From Isoetes taiwanensis (Eukaryota; Streptophyta; Lycopodiopsida; Isoetales; Isoetaceae), in assembly GCA_021234155.1 (NCBI GenBank), contig JAJEKV010000085.1:3046706-3110705 (forward strand): 64,000 bases of DNA, given 5' to 3'. The stretch's first letter is position 1. Each line of letters begins with the position of its first letter. The position numbers and the translations under genes are program-made. This document shows, in pieces, positions 57,120 to 64,000 of this stretch. Under the pieces are notes generated by a model. The model saw only the letters and a list, made by a program, of their open reading frames with translations, was not told the origin of the DNA and searched no databases.

Positions 57120-59640
57120 CCACCTTCACGACAACAGAAGTCCACAACCGCAAATACCTTGTGATTTCAAGATTTGCAATGCGCTTTGGAGCATCTGCAA
57201 GAGCCATTTGGCAACATCGTTATTATATACTATTCTTGGCCTATAGCAATTGTATTATATGTATGAGTATGTTTTTTATTTTGGTAAACTTATGACTTAT
57301 TTTCAAATTATATTCGAATCGACAAACGATAAAATTTAAATGGAGATTATAACTTTTAGAACAGGATGGAGAAATAACCTTTAAAAAGAGGAGTACGCTT
57401 AAGCAACAAAGAGATCAATATAATGCCAAGCAACTAGGGGTATAACTCCTTCACCATTACCACCAAATGCATTCTTGCAAAACTTGATGTGTCACCGCCA
57501 TTTGGCAAAGTAAGATGAATATTCTCAACAAAGATATTAGTGCACGGTGTTGGCTCGCTACATTGAAAGCTTATAGCAACATCTCGTGGATGATGTCCCT
57601 ACAATATTTGAGTATACCACATCTGTTACTTCAACGCTTCTATCCCCGCAATTGAAAGGATTTATAGTCAAAAGAAGATGAGCATTACATAAGATGGATA
57701 ACTAGTTCGGACACCTCTCACCTCTAATCCACATGTAAATGATTTGTGCTTGTCACAATAGAATTCATCTATAATTAAGGGATTAGCAACATCAAGCATT
57801 TGTATGTTACGATATTTTATCGTCAACACCGACCTTTGCCTCCCCTCAGTAGTTTATTAAGATTTAGTATTAGTCAAGCCATTAGCATCCCCAAGTTAAC
57901 ACTTAAAGCATAAAAAGAAAGCAAATTCTATCAATACCGCCATGTCTTGATCGTAAACCATTAGTAGTATTGCTCAAAATAATATTTTGAACTATGATGT
58001 TTGAAACCCTCGCCATCGATCTCATTTTACCAAGGCTCCCAATGCTAATAATTATCAATTCACATGAGCCAACAAACATTTAAGAGTGATAAAGTATAGT
58101 ACATGCCGTTTTACTCGATTCTGCCCCGCCCACATTTGATATTTTGGATTAGAATGTCCAAGAGCCAGTTGCAATAGAGATACAATCATCACCTATATAT
58201 ATAAAAATATTATCGATCTGAGATCAAATGAAAACTCTAGCTAGTTATTAGACTTTTCAAAATGATAGAACTATGCTAGAGAAAAAATGCTCACTGTCTC
58301 AATGGTAGTATCTTGAATCAAGATGAATTGGGATTTTTCAATATGTATTCCATCTCAGATTTGGACTATCATGAGGGTTTAGTATAGACAACCCTTCCAC
58401 TATAATGTTTGTGCTTTGTGCAAAGGATAGAACCATTTGTTGACTATTTTTAGAGTCAACTTTTGCAAGGTAACATTACTACAATTGCTAAATATGATGG
58501 AGGTAGGCGCCTTTTTACATGGCTACAAAGAGAGAAACATTGTTATGTGAATGAAATAGATAACCTTGAGCAGATAAAACCATGTCTTAACGGGCTATAG
58601 ACATTACATTATGGCGGTTTCTTTTACAAGAGGAATCCCACCACGTATGTCCTTGCCCATCTATGACACCATCTCCAAGCATAATGAATTCAAAGACTTC
58701 TTTTATTTCAATCCAATGCTTAGAAGCTCCATAAATATCGGATCTTGGGGGCTACAATAATTCCATCAACTTTGGTGAGGAGATGAAGAAGATTGAAAAT
58801 GTTAACTTGAAATCTTAAAATGCACACGAAAAGAATGTCACCAGAGAACAAAGCACAGGGTGCAAGGGCCATCAAAATATAATGGCATGACGAGGAATGT
58901 GCGCAATGAAGGAACCATCATGAGTGCATTTTGGGTATGACATGCGGCTGACCACGTGTCGGTGAAGGCCTGGAACATGGATGAAACTAGAAAGTAAGTA
59001 AGGAGGTGGAGGGAATTGACATTGAGAGTCTTACTAAACCATGGGGATAAGAGAAGGATGAAAAGAGTTGAACAAAAGGCAAAACTTAAAGCTAAACAAA
59101 GAAGGCAGAAGAAGAACAAGAAGAGGGGCATTTTTAATCACCAGTGAAATGAAGAGTGGAAATAATAATAAGTAATGGAGTAATTTAATGAATTAAATGT
59201 GGTAAATGAAGGGTGACCTTGGTATCATCTCAGAAGACCGTCACGGAAAGCATGGAAGTCCAAAACATTGAATACTGGGTTTTGGCTGGGAAATGAGGCC
59301 GAGGGCCGAGGTCGAGGGTCCGGGCGAGGGTGAGGCTAAGAGTATGCAATAGCTGCCGATTGAGGAACACTAAAGCCTGCACCAATCCGCCCATCTTCCA
59401 CAACATATCGTGTCTTCCAATTCCGCTCTCCTTTCGCGCTTCGTTCAATTTTGGTTCAATTTTTTTTTTTTTTTTTTCTCTTTTACTACGCCTTCGTTCA
59501 ATTTTTGGATCGCCTTTTGCCTTTTGCGTCTTTTTCTCTCTCCATCGTTGCTTTCTCCTCCGCATGCTTGCTTAAAGCTCATCTCTCCAAACACTTAAAG
59601 CTACCCAAATGACAAACCTTAAAGCTACCCAAAACTTAAA
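57120..59640. other. long gene-free region
   Basis: 2.5 kb with no convincing gene. Seen: a poly-T run (about 59461-59478), T/C-rich flanks giving spurious leucine/phenylalanine-rich frames (59330-59598), a short duplicate CTTAAAGCTACCCAAA (about 59595 and 59621), and TA-rich stretches (58194-58202). Confidence 0.45.
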
Positions 59641-59649
59641 TCTCAACAA

Positions 59650-59695
59650 ATGACAAACTCTGTAATATCTCGGATAAAGCAAGGCCATGAGCCAT
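59650..59695 (+). pseudogene. RFC2 last-exon scrap
   Basis: ACTCTGTAATATCTCGGATA then AAGCAAGGCCATGAGCC matches the RFC2 C-terminus and stop region (27346-27381), with the stop altered. It marks the left boundary of the duplication. Confidence 0.8.
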
Positions 59696-60229
59696 TTATC
59701 AAGCAACAACATTGCAAGGCCACATTATAACACCGTATCAGCTCCAACACGTGAATTTTCAAGGTCATAAGATGGCAATTTTTACGCATTTGTACAAAAG
59801 AATTCCCATTTTTGAGAAGAGGAAATTCTACTTTTGAGCTTTCTAGTTTTAGATTCACAATGCCAAAGCGTGGCAAGCATCCTAGGCAAGATTTTCCATT
59901 CATGATGCTATGATAAGTGAACTAGCTTAGATGCTAAGTCCGATGGGTCGAGGAAAAAAGGAATTGGTTTTAACTCCGTTTGATTGGTGGTAGAGTATAT
60001 TAAGATTGCAAATTCACATTATTGGTTTTGTCTTAATAATTGTGCAAGCTGAAAAAGCAATGTCATTGGACATGCATCTCAATGACCAATTATACAATCA
60101 CATGATACTATACGATGTAACAAAAAGATACTTTGATTATTACAATCACAGGAAAGCTTATGAAACAAATGGCGTAACAAAAGCTATTTTGACTAATCAC
60201 GCCACGGTTGTTTTCTTAAAATTTTAAGA

Positions 60230-61300
60230 TCCACCAATGATTTCTCCCATTCCTTTTTACAACAAATATCTCTATCCAATAACCATCCGGATCCTTGATG
60301 AAGGCCAGCCTTTCATTCTTCTGCCAAAACAATGGGCATACGGGAGGATGGTAAATAGAGATGTTCAACTTTTAGAGAAACGCATAACAAACACAAGAAT
60401 AACATTACGAAAGCTTAACTTTGTTTTTAATTCAATATATGCACACATATTTATGTATAGCGGAGGTAAATCAGCTTCTAAACATAAAACTACTATCCAT
60501 TCCTTTTTCTGAAGAAAAGAACCTTCATCCGGCTTTTTTACAAAGCTGTACTCCCAACTTCTCAAATCTCTCACATGCCGTATAAGTATCATTCACAATA
60601 ATACCAATATGACACGCAACAAATATTAGCGACCATTTTTTGTTTCCAAGCGAGAACTAGGACTCAAAGGTTCGGAGCATTAAAATTATAAAAAGGTCCG
60701 GAGGTTACCAAAGCCTCGTGGTCATTTGTTTCCATTGTGGTAGCCCTTAAAAGTCCGGATCTGATTCGTTTCCCCAATTCTTTGCAAGGGGTAAATGAAT
60801 TCATTAATTATTCCATAGAGGAATTAAAGCGGTAAGATGATGAAGGAAAGAAATGCGTGTCGGTTCAATTGTAGGAAGTACATAAGCGGTGCGATATTGT
60901 TTACCTCATAACCAAGAAAATCAAGACTAAATTTGCTATTGGGGAACTCTAATCTCTCTAGAAGGCTGCAAACAAAGTAGCAATGCGAGAATATTAGACT
61001 CGACAATTTGGCTTCTGCATAAACATGATATAGCCATATTCTCACTCACGTTATGCCCAAGACTCTAGTAAAAAGTCCAATGAGATTTTGGGATCCTTAA
61101 TCCGATACATACGCCCCATTTCAAAATCTAAGTTAAAACTTAAATCGACAAGATCATTATAGAAAATATGAATGCCTCACGGTCTGCTTTGCATAATATA
61201 GGCTTTTCGTTGCTTCATCCGGTGTCTCACAAAGCCCGGGATTGTTTGCTAAATTCTCGCTTGATTACTCTTTGCTTTCGGATGCCAAATAATCTTGTAT
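60230..61300 (-). pseudogene. Glyoxalase I pseudogene
   Basis: Exon-by-exon similarity to the intact GLX1: exon 8 at about 60232-60327, exon 7 at 60531-60620, exon 6 at 60712-60785, exon 4 at 60905-60967, exon 3 at 61053-61116 and exon 2 at 61184-61300. Introns are retained, so this is a DNA-level copy and not a retrocopy. Exon 1 is missing, nearly all of exon 5 is deleted (about 60878), and single-base losses break exon 8 and exon 6. It cannot make glyoxalase I. Confidence 0.9.
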
Positions 61301-62192
61301 CTTTGCTGAGAGGAATAGAGCAGAATCAAACAAAGATGTAGGAACTTCGGGTAAAATATTAAGATTATTAAAGACATCTGGACCAACTATCTTGCATTTT
61401 TAGAAAACCCTAGCTATAACCCTATGATGTATCAAACTATTAGAATAATCTTGATATGTAGCAAAAAGCGGAATTACAATATTAGGCTAATGGGTTGGTG
61501 AACATCCTACACATGAGCTTAAAAAAAGATATAAAAGCCGGGAACCGTTATCGACCAAGCGTAACAGATCCCGGTTATCGGCGAGAATACCCCCTTGAAC
61601 TTTCTTTATGGCTTAGGGTTTCGGGGAGTGCATATTTAACCTTATGATTCACCGTGATGCTATGTAAAGTTAAGATGAGTGAAATTCTGGCATCTAAGGC
61701 AATCTCAATGTGCCACATGGACAACATTCAGCCCAAGAATACGGTCGAACTCTTTTTACTCCATGTTCTGGAATGTTCCCATAGTTGAACCATTGTAAGT
61801 GTTGTTTCAACGAAAATCTTGCCTAGAATCTCACTCGTCTTAACTCCACATTACGTAATCTTCATGCAGCCCCTGATTCCAGGCTAGAGCTCGGCCTCCA
61901 CGCCTCGGCCAAGCTTCCAAAGATAGAATCAAAGGGCGTATGAAGATTCTATATACAAGATGCACTTCAAACTTTGTTGCCGCGTATAGGGTCCATTGAA
62001 GATTGTTTGGTAGCCCCATGCGGGGTTGAGGGCTGCTTGATCAGCCCACTAGGGCTGCCCAAACATAATTGTGGTGACATTTCGCAATGTCGACGTCGAC
62101 ACCTTCATGTTGATCAAAATTTTGTTAACTATATATACAATTAGATGATCTCCATTAGTCATGCATCACCTAATCTATTTACAACAAGGTGG

Positions 62193-62400
62193 ATTGAATT
62201 GAATTGGTTGGGCCTATGGGACCCAAACAAAGAAACAGAACAAAAGACACCTGGCCTATTACTATCCAGGATTAAAAACCCTTGCCCCGAAGTTCTCCAG
62301 GGATTTGCTAACAAACTATACATTTGTACATGGTTGTGTGAGGCTCAGGGCATAATTAAGCGCGCATCTCCAATATCTCATGGTGTCCAGTGCTACTACT
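62193..62400 (-). mobile_element. LINE 3' tail, duplicated copy
   Basis: GATTGAATTGAATTGG plus GGGCCTATGGGACCCAAACA and the following tail correspond to 31864-32130 as part of the segmental duplication. Confidence 0.75.
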
Positions 62401-62424
62401 GCAGAAAAAATTTAGTATTTCACA

Positions 62425-63160
62425 ACCTTTGGAACATGCCTACATCTAGCGTTGAATGTTCTTGGTTTCATGGATGCAGCTTCCCCAGCACCAACTCTAG
62501 TACTATTGCACGGATCATTAGCCTCAGCAAACACATCTGGCTAGACAATGGACACATGTATGATATCTTCGCTATTCGTTTTGCATCTCTTTGCACTTGC
62601 TGGGAGCCAAATTTTGGCCTCAACAACAAACCTAGGTTTTCTCTTATGTAATAGATATATTTGAGCTTGCTTTAATTTGTGAATTATCAGACTTTACTAA
62701 ATTTTCCATGACCCTTTTCTAAATCTCAAACCTCAATCAGCATAACATTTGACAAACGAGTTCTCATTGGCATTCTTCTCTTTATTAAATGGCTATGTTT
62801 AAGGGTTTGAGTGACTCTTCTTTTAAGTTGCTTTCTGTTTGTTTTCTCTATGTCAACTGTCTCATCATAGACAGCTTGAAGAAATATTGCAACTCATCTT
62901 AAACTTTTGCAACAAAGCAAAGTGCATTAACTTTAATACTCTTTGTAGATCGTTTGCTTAACATATGCATTGATTTGGTCTGTGCTCATGTTATTCTAAT
63001 ATGAAAGATGTTTTTATTTTAAGCTCAAATATACAAATGCAGTAAAATTAGAGTGCAACTTTCCTTCCTGAAGGCTAGGGGCGCTTATGTATCCCTGATA
63101 TAAGTGGTGGGGGTTTTCAACATTTGCACTATTTGTACAGAAAGCAAATTCTACACTAGG
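62425..63160. other. gene-free spacer
   Basis: AT-rich. No gene, terminal repeat or RNA is recognised beyond the short similarity to 54219-54275. Confidence 0.4.
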
Positions 63161-63378
63161 AGGAACCGTTGGACAAATTTCTGGTAAGGCTTACTGCATT
63201 TGTGAAATTTACTAGTGCATTTGTGAAATTTACCAGTGCAATTTACCGGGACAAATGCATTTGTGCTGGGACAAAGCAGTTACCTCATGGAACTATTGGA
63301 GCTGGAGCTGCTTATCGAGCAATCACATATGGTAATCCAAGGGATGCAACTGCAGCAATACTAAACATTCAGCAGTAG
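63160..63378 (+). other. Unidentified short open frame, possible exon remnant
   Basis: The frame ends LPHGTIGAGAAYRAITYGNP followed by RDATAAILNIQQ and a stop at 63376. The composition looks like real protein, but I cannot place the family and find no neighbouring exon. An imperfect GCATTTGTGAAATTTAC direct repeat (63198, 63219) lies just upstream. It may be a decayed gene end or chance. Confidence 0.25.
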
Positions 63379-63379
63379 A

Positions 63380-64000
63380 GGAGGTGTGTTGAATCTTGTA
63401 AAGCTCATTCCTCTGAAATGTCGCTATCTTATTAATTCTAGAGTGAAATGTTACTTTCATATATTTAAGTATAGAGAGGACAGCTACAACCATATGCATA
63501 TTCAGGTTAAGTGGTCTTCATGAATAATAAGCAAGTTCAGCATAACTCAGGGCGCACAAGTGATCAAGTAGATGGGAGCAGAGAGAATAACAAATATATG
63601 TATCCTCTGAAACTGAGATTTCTGATAAAACATGGTTTTAGCTTTTGTTACACAGACTTATATGTACATTCTTTTTTCCATGGCATGAAACCAGACTTAT
63701 ATGTACTTTCGTTTTTCCATGGCATGAAACCTATAGCCAAAAATAAAGGCTTCACCTTCTTTTCTATAAACTGGCCTGGATTTCAAACTTGTGTTGCAAA
63801 AGATTCTAGAGTTGACTCTTTGTGCAAAATAGTGTTGTGCAACTTGCTTTAGGTAAATCATGATGTTTAACTCCATAGATAAAGAAATTGGAAATGTATT
63901 GTCCTAAACTTGCATTCTCTGCAAAGATGTTTAAAATGTCTCCTTTGTAAAATTAGCCCTCACAAGCTGTTGCAGCAAGTTTAGAACAATATCTATATCC
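63380..64000. other. gene-free right edge
   Basis: A short direct repeat (ACTTATATGTAC-TTC-TTTTTCCATGGCATGAAACC, 63656-63692 and 63694-63730) is present. Nothing else is recognised. Confidence 0.45.

Larger units (their letters stand above)
59648..62420 (+). repeat. Second copy of the RFC2 3'-GLX1 block (segmental duplication)
   Basis: Collinear with 27345-32133 in the same orientation: RFC2 last codons (59650), RFC2 3' flank (59820-59960), GLX1 relic (60230-61300), GLX1 upstream piece (61550), the 31338-31860 non-coding part (61665-62190) and the LINE tail (62193-62400). About 2 kb is missing by comparison, including GLX1 exon 1 and the 30.0-31.3 kb hairpin region. Divergence is moderate with many short indels. 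Confidence 0.9.

Noticed and set aside
58838-59600. Leucine/phenylalanine-rich frames as genes
   Set aside because: Low-complexity T/C-rich DNA around a poly-T run; no conserved domain.
60230-61300. Second functional glyoxalase I gene
   Set aside because: Exon 1 is absent, exon 5 is almost entirely deleted and single-base losses break other exons.
1-64000. tRNA, rRNA or CRISPR loci
   Set aside because: No cloverleaf with conserved A/B boxes, no rRNA blocks and no regular short spaced repeats were noticed by eye; a tRNA scan would be needed to be certain.

Overview
This window is nuclear DNA of a land plant. It holds two intact, intron-rich housekeeping genes in a dense, mostly decayed field of nested transposable elements. 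The AT-rich base composition, compact plant-type introns, plant-type RFC2 and glyoxalase I proteins, tRNA-iMet primer sites and the unusual element mix (a Penelope-like reverse transcriptase, an HUH-endonuclease element, several LINE relics, copia and a chromovirus) point to a large-genome plant. I would guess a seed-free lineage such as a fern, lycophyte or bryophyte, but that is a weak inference.

Layout. 0-1.5 kb: minus-strand Penelope-like reverse transcriptase relic. 2.0-2.8 kb: minus-strand LINE fragment. 3.4-5.5 kb: gene-free DNA with a strong purine skew. 6.0-9.2 kb: decayed minus-strand LINE. 9.9-15.2 kb: the most novel locus. A 435-codon open frame carries HUH (HLHFQ) and YxxK-like (GYCMKD) Rep motifs and has no visible helicase. 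It lies inside a 4.9-kb segment bounded by about 115-bp inverted repeats, with two related foldback MITEs beside and inside it. 16-23 kb: two MITEs that look MULE-like (9-10 bp duplications) and a LINE tail. 23.8-25.2 kb: palindromic GGAAACCCTTCC arrays. 25.39-27.38 kb: RFC2, 7 exons, 330 aa. 28.19-29.75 kb (minus strand): glyoxalase I, 8 exons, 248 aa, with an N-terminal targeting extension.

32.1-54 kb is a three-level nest. A plus-strand LINE (ORF1, EEP endonuclease, RT) is split at 33.7 kb by an 18-kb Ty3/gypsy chromovirus, which is itself split by a young 5.1-kb Ty1/copia element (TSD TCACA, LTRs about 97% identical). The chromovirus 5' LTR also holds a 468-bp MITE with an 8-bp TSD; the 3' LTR shows the empty site. 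Between its leader and gag the chromovirus carries about 4 kb of extra coding-like sequence, including a clear histone H3-fold relic at 37.86-38.19 kb.

54.4-55.8 kb: another minus-strand LINE 3' end. 55.8-57.1 kb: an approximately 854-bp-period tandem duplication. 59.65-62.42 kb: a diverged second copy of the 27.35-32.13 kb block, carrying the last RFC2 codons and a dead glyoxalase I copy. The last 1.5 kb has no recognisable gene apart from one unidentified short frame.

RFC2 (clamp loading) and glyoxalase I (methylglyoxal detoxification) are unrelated in function. They are convergent neighbours, and the duplication took the interval between their 3' ends. All coordinates and motifs were read by eye; no database search or alignment program was used.
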